64,000 nucleotides of DNA from NCBI GenBank assembly GCA_021323675.1, contig JAJPKP010000021.1, forward strand, positions 62,001 through 126,000. The letters are read 5' to 3'. The position numbers and the translations under genes are program-made. How positions within the stretch are numbered: the stretch's first letter is position 1; every line of letters begins with the position of its first letter. The notes beneath the pieces are model-generated. The model was not told the origin of the DNA, did no database searches, and saw nothing but the letters and a program-made list of their open reading frames with translations. The stretch comes from Pseudomonadota bacterium (lineage in GTDB: Bacteria; Desulfobacterota; Binatia; Binatales; Binataceae). Below, one piece after another: positions 50,457 to 59,606 of this stretch.

Positions 50457-52121
50457 TTAAACAATCTGGCCGGCGCGGGCTTGCGTGTACTTGCCGCCGT
50501 CGACAACGATCTTGCCGTTGACGATGACCTTTTCGATTCCGCGAGCGTGGCGGATATAGCGGTTTCCGCCGCCGGGGAAGTCGCTAACGAATTGTTCTTC
50601 GCCGCGCGAGATCGTTTTCGGATCGAACAGGGTGAGATCGGCGGCGGCGCCGGCCGCGATTCGGCCGCGATTTTTTATCCCCCACGCGTCCGCCTGCTCC
50701 GAAGTCAGCCGCTGTACGGCGCGCTCCAGCGTAAACTTGCCGTACTCGCGGACAAAACGAGCGAACAGATCGGTCGTGTCGCCGGCTCCGCAGAACTGCG
50801 ACACGTGCGCGCCCGCATCCGATGCGCCGATGTGAATCGACGGATGGTCAAGAATCTGCGCGACAATCGCCGGATCGGCGTGGATGACGTCGTTGATCTG
50901 AAACTCGGTCCGAAGCTCGTCGGCCACCGCGATATCGAGCATCGCATCGGGAATCGCCTTGCCCTGATCCTTCGCGATATCCGCGATTCGCCGTCCCTGA
51001 TACTGCCGATTTGACGGATTGTAAACCTCGCCCACGACGGCGGCGTGAAGCAGCGGCGCGATTAGGCGTTCCGCCTGCTTGACCAGCTTCGGGCGCGCGG
51101 CGGGATCGGCAAATCCCGCAAGGCGTTCCGGCAGCGAAAGCTGCATCAGGCGGTTCCAGGCCGGCACCCCGTAGAGCAGGAACGAGGTCTCCGACAGCCG
51201 GATATTGATATTGAAGCTGCGCGGCATCGATTGGCCAAACACCTTGGCGCCTCGCGCGCGCTGCTCGTCGAGCTTGTCCAGGTTGAGTTTGTAATTTCCG
51301 GGCTGGGCGGGACTGTAAACGATCGGCGCGATCGTGCAGAAGACGCCGCTTCCGAGACTCAACTCGGCAAGCTCCTCGATATTTCTGAGCTGCGCCTGCG
51401 GGTCGATGCAGTAGGGTACGGTCTGGAGCGTGCCGCGCCCGCTCCGGGCCATCGCCTTGCACAGCGCCATCTTCTCGCGCATATCGGCGAGCCGGCTGGG
51501 AACGGGGCGTCCGTTCTCGTCGATGTCCACGTAGGAGGTGGAAAGGCCGATCGCGCCCGCGGCCATCGCCTCTTCCATCAGCTCGCACATCGCGCCGATC
51601 TCCGCATCGTTCGCCACTCGCTCCTGGCTCTCCGGCCCCATCACGTACCATCGCAGGGCCGAATGGCCCACGAGCGCGCCGACATTGATACCGAGTCCGG
51701 GGCGGATGAAATCGAGATACTGGCCGAAGCTTTCCCATTTGAAGGGCACGCCTTCGTCGAAAGTCGGCTCCTTGATGTCCTCGATCTTGCCGAACATCTT
51801 GATGAGCTTGCGGCTTCCGCCCTCGCGCACGGGAGCCAGGCTCAGCGAGCAGTTGCCGATGACGGCGGTGGTGACTCCGTGTTCAAGGCTCGGAGTGGCC
51901 AGGCGATCCCAGCAAAGCTGCGGATCGTAATGCGTGTGCACGTCGATAAATCCCGGGCTTAAAACCTTGCCTTGCGCGTCGAGCTCGCGCTCCGCGGCGC
52001 CGTCGAATCTTCCGACCGCGGCGATTTTGCCGTCTTTCACGGCGACGTCGCCCCTGAATGACGGCGCGCCGGTCCCATCGACTATCTGTGCATTGCGAAT
52101 GGCTAGCTCTGCCTGACTCAT
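50457..52121 (-). CDS. N-acyl-D-amino-acid deacylase-like amidohydrolase
   Basis: A 554-residue D-aminoacylase-family hydrolase with the metal motif HTHYDPQ (H62, H64), GVTTAVIGNCSLSLAPV, and a C-terminal HIGASDAGAHVSQF with the conserved Asp. AGGAGAA precedes its ATG. It is at the downstream end of the catabolic cluster, 78 bases after the epoxide-hydrolase-like gene. Related in family only to the copy at 14079-15806. Confidence 0.9.
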   Translation of the reverse strand: MSQAELAIRNAQIVDGTGAPSFRGDVAVKDGKIAAVGRFDGAAERELDAQGKVLSPGFIDVHTHYDPQLCWDRLATPSLEHGVTTAVIGNCSLSLAPVREGGSRKLIKMFGKIEDIKEPTFDEGVPFKWESFGQYLDFIRPGLGINVGALVGHSALRWYVMGPESQERVANDAEIGAMCELMEEAMAAGAIGLSTSYVDIDENGRPVPSRLADMREKMALCKAMARSGRGTLQTVPYCIDPQAQLRNIEELAELSLGSGVFCTIAPIVYSPAQPGNYKLNLDKLDEQRARGAKVFGQSMPRSFNINIRLSETSFLLYGVPAWNRLMQLSLPERLAGFADPAARPKLVKQAERLIAPLLHAAVVGEVYNPSNRQYQGRRIADIAKDQGKAIPDAMLDIAVADELRTEFQINDVIHADPAIVAQILDHPSIHIGASDAGAHVSQFCGAGDTTDLFARFVREYGKFTLERAVQRLTSEQADAWGIKNRGRIAAGAAADLTLFDPKTISRGEEQFVSDFPGGGNRYIRHARGIEKVIVNGKIVVDGGKYTQARAGQIV

Positions 52122-52199
52122 GATGTGTTCTCCTCGTTCAGCGGCCGCCCGCCGCGTCCCTGACGGTGTGAGTGTTCGGATGCTTTCTCTTTTACTGAA

Positions 52200-53186
52200 T
52201 CAATGGCCGAATCGGCGCTTCAGCCAATCCACCATCTTCGCGTTAACCTGGTCCGGGAACTCCTGCTGAACCCAGTGTCCGGCGCGTTCGATGTTGTGCA
52301 TCTCGAGGTCGGAGCACAGCGCGGGCATCCCGGCCGCCATCTGGGGCCTAAGCGCGATGTCCCAGGCCGCGGTGATCATCAGGCACGGCAGCGCCAGTTT
52401 ATTCACGCCGACCTCAGGATGCTCGCGCGCGTTGCGATCGATGTTGCGGTACCAGTTGATGCCGCCGCGGAAGCCGGTCTTCTCGAACGCGCGCACGTAG
52501 GTGTCCAGCTCCTCCGGCGTGACGATAAGGGGGGTGTTCGGCTGAAGGTCCTCGATTCGGCGGAAGGGGTTCATGTCCAGCTCGCCGCTCGCCATCATCT
52601 GTCTGGTCGCCTCAGCCGGATCGATCGGCGCGCGCATCAGCCGGTCGAAGATCAGCCGCGCCTTGGGGTCCATCACGCTCTCGGCGCGCCCCGGCTCCTG
52701 GAACCAGAGAATATAGATCCGCTCGTCCTTGCCGCCGACCATCGCGCGCATCTGCGCCAATCCGGGAAATGCGATGTAAGGCGTGCAGACGCCGATCACT
52801 CCGGCGGTCCGCTCCGGATAGAGCACCGGCATCGCCCACGCGACGAATCCTCCCCAATCGTGGCCCACAAAGATGGCTCGCTCTATCTTGAGAGCATCGA
52901 GGAGCCCGGCCATGTCCGCGGTCAGTTCGGCAAGCCCGTAGTCCTCGACCGCGGGCGGCGCGGTGGAAGCGCCGTAACCGCGCTGATCGGGCGCGATTGC
53001 GCGGAAGCCGGCTGCCGCAACCGCAGGCAACTGGTAGCGCCATGAATACGCGAGTTCCGGAAAGCCGTGGCAGAAGACCACGGCCGGGCCGCTCCCCATC
53101 TCATGAACAGAGAGCGTGATATCGGGCTTACCCTTGCGCTTCGGCAGCGCGACCGCGTGAGGTGCGGGCCAATTCAGATTCGGCAT
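52200..53186 (-). CDS. Epoxide hydrolase-like alpha/beta hydrolase
   Basis: A 328-residue alpha/beta hydrolase with HGFPE (40-44), the nucleophile Asp110 in VGHDWGG, lid Tyr in NWYRNIDRN and catalytic His in RAGHWVQQEFP. These are the marks of soluble epoxide hydrolases, which open epoxides to diols. GAGGAGAAA lies upstream. It follows the LLM oxidoreductase gene in the cluster, a possible epoxide-forming monooxygenase partner; that link is inference. Confidence 0.92.
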   Translation of the reverse strand: MPNLNWPAPHAVALPKRKGKPDITLSVHEMGSGPAVVFCHGFPELAYSWRYQLPAVAAAGFRAIAPDQRGYGASTAPPAVEDYGLAELTADMAGLLDALKIERAIFVGHDWGGFVAWAMPVLYPERTAGVIGVCTPYIAFPGLAQMRAMVGGKDERIYILWFQEPGRAESVMDPKARLIFDRLMRAPIDPAEATRQMMASGELDMNPFRRIEDLQPNTPLIVTPEELDTYVRAFEKTGFRGGINWYRNIDRNAREHPEVGVNKLALPCLMITAAWDIALRPQMAAGMPALCSDLEMHNIERAGHWVQQEFPDQVNAKMVDWLKRRFGH

Positions 53187-53272
53187 GTCGTTTCTCCTCG
53201 TCGTTTCACACCGATGGCTTCATTTGACGGGATGATCTGTGCGGTCCGAGCGATCATTCCGTCATTCGATTC

Positions 53273-54451
53273 CTATCGCTTCTGCTTCGCGGCCTGCTCG
53301 GCAAAATGTTTCTGCACGGTTTCGGTCGCGGCGCTGATCGCCTTTCCGATCAATTCCTGGTTGTGATCGGTGTACCACTGCAGCGACGCGGCGCGCGCGA
53401 GGTTCGATTCATTGAAGCGCGGGAGCACGTGCCGCGCGAACAGCTCGTACGATCGTTTGGTCGCGTCGAAGTTCGCCCAGTTATGCGCGAGCATCAGCAG
53501 GCATCCAAAGCCTCCCGACTGCTTCTCCAGCCGTTCGATCATCGCGATCGCGTCGTCGGGCGTGCCGATCACCGCGCGCCCCGATTCCACCATCGCCTCG
53601 GCCGGATCCTTGGCGGTCAGATCGTCGCCGCTGGCGGTGGGGTTGATGCGGCTGAAGTAATCAACCCACTTGGTGAGCCCGAACTTCACGTCGCGCATCG
53701 CCTGTTCGCGGCTTTCCGCCAGATGCATCGGCGCGACCAGGCGAAGCGCCGAGCGATCCATCTCGCGACCGTGCTCGCGCGCGACCTCGCAGGCGACCTG
53801 CCAGTTGGTGCCGAGCACATCGTAACCGCCCTGTTGCGAGGCGGCCACGCACAGCATCCCGAGTCCGTAGCGGCCCGCGAGCTTTCCGCCCGAGGGAGTA
53901 AAGGTGCTGGCGACCGCGAATTCCGGCCGCGGACGGGAATACGGAAGTAGCTGGCAGCGCGCCTCCTTGAGCGTGTACCACTCGGTTTGCTCGTTCACGA
54001 TTTCTCCGCCGAGCAGCCGCAGGATGACGTCGAGCGACTCGGCCATCCGGTCGCGCTGCTTCGGCACCGGCACGCCCAGCATCTCCGCATCGGAGGGGAG
54101 CAGCCCCGGTCCTACGCCAAACATCGCGCGCCCGCGCGTCATGTGATCGAGCTGCGCGATACGGTTGGCGACCATCAGCGGATGATGATACGGCAGCGAA
54201 ATGACGCCGGTTCCAAGCCGGATTCGCTCAGTACGTTCGGCGGCGGCCGCGATCATCAGCTCCGGCGACGCGATAATCTCGTAGCCGGCGGAATGGTGCT
54301 CGCCGATCCAGGCTTCGTCGAAGCCGATGCGATCGAGATGCTCGATCAGTTCGATATCGCGGCGCAGCGCGAGCGTGGGGTCTTCGTCCACCGGATGGAA
54401 CGGCGCCATGAAGATACCGCATCGCATCCGATTGGGTCGTATCGTGTTCAT
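53273..54451 (-). CDS. LLM-class flavin- or F420-dependent oxidoreductase
   Basis: A 392-residue luciferase-like TIM-barrel oxidoreductase (MRCGIFMAPFHPVDEDP..., DEAWIGEHHSAGYEIIASPELMIAAAAERTERIRLGTGVISLPYHHP). Co-factor may be FMN or F420. ATG 54451 is used because AGGAGG has six-base spacing to it. It overlaps nothing and starts 11 bases after the FAD monooxygenase gene. A second, unlike LLM gene lies at 58323. Confidence 0.92.
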   Translation of the reverse strand: MNTIRPNRMRCGIFMAPFHPVDEDPTLALRRDIELIEHLDRIGFDEAWIGEHHSAGYEIIASPELMIAAAAERTERIRLGTGVISLPYHHPLMVANRIAQLDHMTRGRAMFGVGPGLLPSDAEMLGVPVPKQRDRMAESLDVILRLLGGEIVNEQTEWYTLKEARCQLLPYSRPRPEFAVASTFTPSGGKLAGRYGLGMLCVAASQQGGYDVLGTNWQVACEVAREHGREMDRSALRLVAPMHLAESREQAMRDVKFGLTKWVDYFSRINPTASGDDLTAKDPAEAMVESGRAVIGTPDDAIAMIERLEKQSGGFGCLLMLAHNWANFDATKRSYELFARHVLPRFNESNLARAASLQWYTDHNQELIGKAISAATETVQKHFAEQAAKQKR

Positions 54452-54462
54452 CAACATCCTCC

Positions 54463-55881
54463 TTACCGGGCAATCGCCGCGGGTGGATAGGGTGGAATAT
54501 CGTCAGAGTCCGGAGCCGGGCGCGGCGGCCGCTGCATCAGGGCATTCACCGCAGCCAGGAACGCCTCATCGGTCGCCAGCGACTCGGGCGGGCGATTGAG
54601 GTTGAGCACGTTGAAGATGGCCTCGGCGATCACCGGATCGTCCATGCCTTCGCGCATGATTCGTTCTCCGACCGGTCCGTTGAAGGGATCCTGGGAATCG
54701 GCTGTGCCGGAGCCCTGGGCCAGCGCCTGCCGATCGCGCGCGACCGAAAGCGACCAGGGCTGTTTCAGGAACTCAGCCTGCCGCTTGAAAAAAGCCGCGG
54801 GAAAGGCCGGATCGGCGGGACTCATCTCGCTCAGATGCTGCCGCAGTATCTGGGCGCATACCGATGCGCTGGTCATCCCCTGGCCGTAAACGGGATTAAA
54901 CCCGCACACCGCGTCGGCCAGACTGATGTATCCCGCGGGACCGTTCCAGTTCTCGTAGTGATGCCACATGTTCTGCATGCCGCGCCGATGGAAAATCGCG
55001 GAGACCGGCTTCGAAATGGCCACCGCTTCGGCGACGATCGGCGATCTCAGTTTCGCGCAGAGTGCGGCGAACGATTCGTGATCGGCCGGCAACGGGCGGC
55101 CTCCCCACGACGCGAGTGTAAGCAGGAAGCGGTCACCCTCGATCGGCAGGATTAACGCGAAATAGTAATCCTCCGGGCGTTTCGGTTTCGCCGACGGATT
55201 CAGGAAGATGCCCTTCCACCACCAATTGGATGGCCGCTCGCCCGGCGGCGGCGCCTGGTACCAGCAGGTGCTGTACCCCGCATCGGCATCGACCACTTCG
55301 CACTCGACCGCCGGGAATCCCAATTGTTCCAGCCATTGCGATGCGCGGGAGCTGCGCCCGCTGCAATCGACAATCAGGTCGGCGTCGATGGTTTCAGTCT
55401 GTCCGCCCGCGACCTTGCGCATCTGGACGGCGCGCATCCGGCTGCGGTCGGAAGTCAAAAGCAGGCCGGCGGCCTCGGTCTGCTCGAGGATAGTCACGCG
55501 CGGCATCTGCTTTATTCGCTCGCGGATCTGCTTTTCGATAAGCAGCCTGCTCACGCAGAGCATCAGATGGCCGGTAGGCCGGCGCCGCGACCATCCGTCC
55601 GGCTGCAGCGCCGCCATATCGACGCCCGCATCGAAATCGAGCGCGCCGTTGTGGCGAAGGGCGTCGTCCAGGCCGGGGAAAAGCGAGTTGAGCTCGCGCC
55701 GGCCGCGATCGAGTATCACGTGCGGATGGCGGCTCTGCGGCACGCCCTTGCGATGGACCGCGTCTTTGGGCAGCTCATCGCGCTCGATCAGCGTCACGCG
55801 TTCAAAATGATCGGCGAGCACGCGCGAGGCGCACAGCCCGCCGATTCCGCCGCCGATCACGACAGCGTGTTTTTCCTTCAT
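54463..55881 (-). CDS. FAD-dependent oxidoreductase/monooxygenase
   Basis: A 472-residue flavoprotein. The FAD-binding Rossmann motif is VVIGGGIGGLCASRVL at the N-terminus, with DADLIVDCSGRSSR in the middle and SLADAVCGFNPVYGQGMTSAS as the second FAD motif. It resembles the group of geranylgeranyl reductase-like and hydroxylase-type flavoproteins. The C-terminal 60 residues are proline-rich. Substrate is unknown. GGAGTAGGA precedes the ATG. Confidence 0.88.
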   Translation of the reverse strand: MKEKHAVVIGGGIGGLCASRVLADHFERVTLIERDELPKDAVHRKGVPQSRHPHVILDRGRRELNSLFPGLDDALRHNGALDFDAGVDMAALQPDGWSRRRPTGHLMLCVSRLLIEKQIRERIKQMPRVTILEQTEAAGLLLTSDRSRMRAVQMRKVAGGQTETIDADLIVDCSGRSSRASQWLEQLGFPAVECEVVDADAGYSTCWYQAPPPGERPSNWWWKGIFLNPSAKPKRPEDYYFALILPIEGDRFLLTLASWGGRPLPADHESFAALCAKLRSPIVAEAVAISKPVSAIFHRRGMQNMWHHYENWNGPAGYISLADAVCGFNPVYGQGMTSASVCAQILRQHLSEMSPADPAFPAAFFKRQAEFLKQPWSLSVARDRQALAQGSGTADSQDPFNGPVGERIMREGMDDPVIAEAIFNVLNLNRPPESLATDEAFLAAVNALMQRPPRPAPDSDDIPPYPPAAIAR

Positions 55882-56026
55882 CTAGTCCTACTCCATTTCA
55901 AGTTAACTGACGGACATCAGGCTGCCGGAGAGCGTCCGGCTTTCGCGAGAATCGAAAAACGGCGGGGCAGCGCCGGCGAAGCGGCAGCCGAAACCCGCGC
56001 CGTTCGGAGATTTTGCCTGGGGAAGA

Positions 56027-57154
56027 TCAGATCTTGTACAAGGCCGCCACGTTTTGCCCGGCGAGCTTGGCCGCGGCGGACGCGGGCATTTCGGCGAGCA
56101 GGCCCTTTAACTCCTTGATGTATTCGCGGCCGTGATCCTGATGAGGGAAATCGCTGGCCCAGAAGAATCGGTCTTCTCCCGCGAACCTGATCAACCCTGC
56201 CAGCGCGCGCTCGTCAGGATCCGCGCTGATCCAGCACTGGGTGCGGATATAGTGGCTCGGCGGATTCTTCAGCGGCGCGCGATTGATCGGCACTTCGTAC
56301 AGCGCGTCCATCCGGTCGATCCAGTAGCCGATCCATCCCGCGCCGCTTTCGAGCACCACGGTCCTAAGCTTCGGGAACTTGTCGAACACGCCGAAAGAAA
56401 AGAGCGTGGTGAAAGCAACCTGCGCCGAGTGGCACGCCATCACCTGGTGATACCAGATTGACGATCCAAGTCCGTTGAAGCGGCGCGATGCGAGCGTGGC
56501 GGGCTCGAAGGTCGGATGGATTCCGAACGGCACGTCGAGTTCCTGGAACTTCGCAAACAGCGCGTCGTGGTCGCGATGCCCGTGCGCGCGGCGTGAATGG
56601 TTGAACGGAGAAACGAATGCGCCGCGGCATCCGTCCTTCACCGCCCGATCCAGCTCGGCCACGGCGGCCGGGATGTCGAGCAGCGACAGATGCGCGATCG
56701 GAATCAGGCGGCCGCCCGAATCGCGGCAGAAATCCGCAATCCATCGATTGTAAGCCCGGCAATACGCAGCCGAGAGCTCGGGATCCTCTACCTCCGCCTC
56801 CCATAAAAGGCCGATGGTTGGATAAAGAATCGCCTTGTCGATTCCTTCGCGGTCGAGAAGCTGGAGGCGTTCCTTCATGTCCATCGAGCCGAACGGCGCG
56901 GAATTCAGATAGGTTCGGCTCGCCGAGGGTTTGAGTTCGTCGGCGCCGCGGCCCATCGCGCCCAGCGTATGCAGCACGCCGTGGCGCATCAGTTGAGCGG
57001 GCTTGCCGTCGTACTCGAGAAACTCCATTCCATTTTCGTCGCGGCGGATCCTGATTGCGCGCGAACGGAACGTGTCTTCGAGGTACTTTTCCCAGAGATC
57101 GGGCGGCTCGAGGATATGGCCGTCGGCGTCAATGATAACCTGCTCTGCCGGCAT
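56027..57154 (-). CDS. Amidohydrolase-2 family metal-dependent hydrolase (375 aa)
   Basis: A TIM-barrel hydrolase of the ACMSD-related amidohydrolase-2 family. It begins IIDADGHILEPPDLWEKYLE, with later FGIHPTFEP, VVLESGAGWIGYWIDRMD and FWASDFPHQDHG, all conserved around the metal site. Such enzymes decarboxylate or hydrolyse aromatic or acyl substrates; the actual one is unknown. Its neighbour is a paralogue of exactly the same length, 11 bases upstream. Confidence 0.91.
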   Translation of the reverse strand: MPAEQVIIDADGHILEPPDLWEKYLEDTFRSRAIRIRRDENGMEFLEYDGKPAQLMRHGVLHTLGAMGRGADELKPSASRTYLNSAPFGSMDMKERLQLLDREGIDKAILYPTIGLLWEAEVEDPELSAAYCRAYNRWIADFCRDSGGRLIPIAHLSLLDIPAAVAELDRAVKDGCRGAFVSPFNHSRRAHGHRDHDALFAKFQELDVPFGIHPTFEPATLASRRFNGLGSSIWYHQVMACHSAQVAFTTLFSFGVFDKFPKLRTVVLESGAGWIGYWIDRMDALYEVPINRAPLKNPPSHYIRTQCWISADPDERALAGLIRFAGEDRFFWASDFPHQDHGREYIKELKGLLAEMPASAAAKLAGQNVAALYKI

Positions 57155-57165
57155 CGTCGGATTCT

Positions 57166-58293
57166 CTAAAGGTTGTAACAGCGGACGACGTTCTCGCCGA
57201 CCACGCCGCGGCGCGCCTCGGGCGACATCGGCGCCACCATCCGTTCGAGCGCGTCAAGATACTTCCCGCCGTGGTCGGGATGGGGAAAATCGCTGGCCCA
57301 GAAAAAGCGGTCGCGGCCGACGTAGTCGATTACATAGGCGGTCGCCTGCTCGTCGGGATCGCCCGAAATCCACACCTGGCTGCGGACATACTCGCTGGGT
57401 TTCTTCTTGAGCGGGACGGTCTGCCCGATCCAGGTCTCGTAGCCCTCGTCCATCCGGTCCATCCAGAAGCCGAGCCACGACGAGCCCGATTCGAGAATTA
57501 CGACGCGCAGTTTCGGAAACTTGTCGAACACGCCGAACTGGAAGAAGGTCGAGAGCGGTTGCTGGAGAATCTGCGATGCCATCACGCCGAGCAGCGGCAT
57601 CCGTTCCATCCCGCGAAACCGCGCGCGGTTGAGCCCTTTGGGCTCGAAGGTCGGATGGATCGCCAGGGGAACGTCCAACTCCTCGGCGGCGGCGAAGACC
57701 GGATCGTGATCCGGATGCCCGTGCGGTTTGCGGGTGATGGTGAAAGGCGCGACGAATGCGCCTCGGCATCCGTCCTTCACGGCGCGGCGCAGCTCGGCCG
57801 CGGCAGCCTGGGGATCGCCGAGCGAAAGATGCGCGATTGGCACAAGCCGATCGGGGCAGGGGCGGCAGAAGTCGGCGATCCAGCGGTTGTATGCGCGGCA
57901 ATACGCCTGCGACAGTTCGACATCTTCGACCTCGGACTCCCAGAGGATTCCGAGCGTCGGGTAGAGAAGCGCCTTGGCCAGGTTTTCCCGATCGAGCAAT
58001 TCGACGCGCTCGCGCGCGTCCATCGAGCCGAACGGCGCGCATCCGACGTACGTGCGTTCCGCCGCGGGCCGGAGTTCGTCCTGCGCCCGGCCCATCCCGC
58101 CCAGCGCCGCGAGGAAGCCGGGTTGCGCCTGCTCGGAAAGCTTGCCGTCATACTGAAGGCATTCGAGACCTTGATCGTTCTTCACGATCTTGATCGCACG
58201 CGGCTGGTATTTGCTCTCCAGGTATTTTTCCCAGAGATCGGGCGGCTCGAGGATATGTCCGTCGGCATCGACAACGAGATCTTTGGATGGCAT
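57166..58293 (-). CDS. Amidohydrolase-2 family metal-dependent hydrolase (375 aa), paralogue
   Basis: A 375-residue paralogue of the adjacent gene (VVDADGHILEPPDLWEKYLE, LAIHPTFEPKG, VILESGSSWLGFWMDRMD, FWASDFPHPDHGGKY). The frame is open to 58797, but ATG 58293 is correct: GGAGGGAG precedes it and homology to the twin begins there. Substitutions between the twins sit mostly outside the metal-site segments, so both are probably active with different substrates or as a hetero-oligomer. Confidence 0.92.
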   Translation of the reverse strand: MPSKDLVVDADGHILEPPDLWEKYLESKYQPRAIKIVKNDQGLECLQYDGKLSEQAQPGFLAALGGMGRAQDELRPAAERTYVGCAPFGSMDARERVELLDRENLAKALLYPTLGILWESEVEDVELSQAYCRAYNRWIADFCRPCPDRLVPIAHLSLGDPQAAAAELRRAVKDGCRGAFVAPFTITRKPHGHPDHDPVFAAAEELDVPLAIHPTFEPKGLNRARFRGMERMPLLGVMASQILQQPLSTFFQFGVFDKFPKLRVVILESGSSWLGFWMDRMDEGYETWIGQTVPLKKKPSEYVRSQVWISGDPDEQATAYVIDYVGRDRFFWASDFPHPDHGGKYLDALERMVAPMSPEARRGVVGENVVRCYNL

Positions 58294-58322
58294 TTTCAGC
58301 TCCCTCCAAAAGTCATTCGCGC

Positions 58323-59456
58323 CTAGCGCGCGGCAGCGGAAGCCTCCGACTGAATGGCCTTGACCTTGGGGTTCAGCTTCGGCATCACGTAGCGGCCGAT
58401 CAGGTCGATGGTCTGCATGACCTTTTCGTGCGGGACCGACGCCACCTGCACCAGCATCAGGAGCAAATCGACGCCCGCCGATTCGTACATCTTGGCCACT
58501 TTGAGGCAATCTTCCGGATCGCCGACCATCACCGCGCCGGCTTCGATTCGCTTGTCCAGCTCGGCGAGCGAAAGGCGGTAATCTCCGAGCGCGACCGCCT
58601 GCTCCGCCATCTTTTTGTAATACTCGTAGCCCTTGACCTCGCGCTTGGCGAAGGGCGTGAACAACTCGGCGCCCTTGCGCGTGGTGAAGTCGATAGCGTC
58701 CTTTCCGAGCAGCTTGGCTTCTTCGCGCGTGGGCGCGCAGATGCATACGGTGGCGGCGGCAGTGCGCCCGTTGACGAACGCGCCCACGGGCTCGCAATTC
58801 TTAAGTCCGTTCTTGTAGGCGGTTACCAGTTTTTCGAGCACGCCCGGCTCGGAGATTCCAAATCCCAGGGCGCCAATGCCCTTGTGCGCCGCGACTTCCC
58901 ACGTGGTCGGCTGCGTGGCCGCGACCCAGATGGGCGGATGCGGCTTTTGAACGGGCTTGGGGATGACTTCGCGCTCCGGCATCTTGAAGTACTTGCCGTC
59001 CCACGAGAACGTCGGCTGCGTCCACATCCTGGGAATTGCCGCGATCGCTTCTTCCCACATCGGGCGCGAATCTTCCGGATGAACCTGAAAGCCGTCGAGT
59101 TCCGCTTCGGTAATCGAACGGCCGGAACCGAATTCGACCCGCCCGTTCGACATGATGTCGAGCACCGCAATTCGCTCCGCGACTCGCGCCGGATGGTTGA
59201 ACGGAATCGGCAGCAGGCAGACGCCGTGGCCGAGCCGGATGCGCGAAGTCACCTGGCTGAGCGCGCCGTACCATACTTCGGGCGCCGACGAATATGACCA
59301 TTCGCTGAGGAAGTGATGCTCGACCGTCCACACGGAGTGATAGCCGAGGCGATCGGCAAGTTTCACCTGCTCGGTCGCCTGGTGATAGATGTCGTACATG
59401 AACCCTTCGTAATGGGGCCGGCTTCTTTGGATCTCGTACTGCAGGGCAAATTCCAT
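58323..59456 (-). CDS. LLM-class flavin- or F420-dependent oxidoreductase
   Basis: A 377-residue luciferase-like oxidoreductase (FALQYEIQRSRPHYEGFMYDIYHQ, YHSVWTVEHHFLSEWSYSSAPEVWYGALSQVTSRIRLGHGVCLLP, SNGRVEFGSGRS). It is the first gene of the minus-strand catabolic cluster, divergent from the TetR gene, with AAGGAGAC before its ATG. The operators lie 97-150 bases upstream, so it is probably the main target of that regulator. Confidence 0.92.
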   Translation of the reverse strand: MEFALQYEIQRSRPHYEGFMYDIYHQATEQVKLADRLGYHSVWTVEHHFLSEWSYSSAPEVWYGALSQVTSRIRLGHGVCLLPIPFNHPARVAERIAVLDIMSNGRVEFGSGRSITEAELDGFQVHPEDSRPMWEEAIAAIPRMWTQPTFSWDGKYFKMPEREVIPKPVQKPHPPIWVAATQPTTWEVAAHKGIGALGFGISEPGVLEKLVTAYKNGLKNCEPVGAFVNGRTAAATVCICAPTREEAKLLGKDAIDFTTRKGAELFTPFAKREVKGYEYYKKMAEQAVALGDYRLSLAELDKRIEAGAVMVGDPEDCLKVAKMYESAGVDLLLMLVQVASVPHEKVMQTIDLIGRYVMPKLNPKVKAIQSEASAAAR

Positions 59457-59552
59457 CAGATTGTCTCCTTCAGTGTGACGAGGCCTGCTGCTCCCGGAGT
59501 TCGAGTATCAACGGGGCGATTGTTAGCGCCCGCGACGCGGGCGGCCGGTCTC

Positions 59553-59570
59553 AGTAAATGAGCATTTACT
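59553..59570. promoter_or_regulatory. TetR operator 1
   Basis: AGTAAATG-AG-CATTTACT is a perfect 18-base palindrome between the LLM gene and the TetR gene. Confidence 0.75.
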
Positions 59571-59588
59571 GGCGACGGGATGAAGCCT

Positions 59589-59606
59589 AGTAAATGACCG
59601 TTTACT
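59589..59606. promoter_or_regulatory. TetR operator 2
   Basis: AGTAAATG-AC-CGTTTACT matches operator 1 with one mismatch in its second half. Its centre lies 36 bases from that of operator 1. It covers the first possible ATG of the TetR gene (59594). Confidence 0.72.

Noticed and set aside
58294-58797. N-terminal extension of the amidohydrolase at 57166-58293
   Set aside because: It is antisense to the LLM gene, and the proper start at 58293 has GGAGGGAG and aligns with its paralogue.
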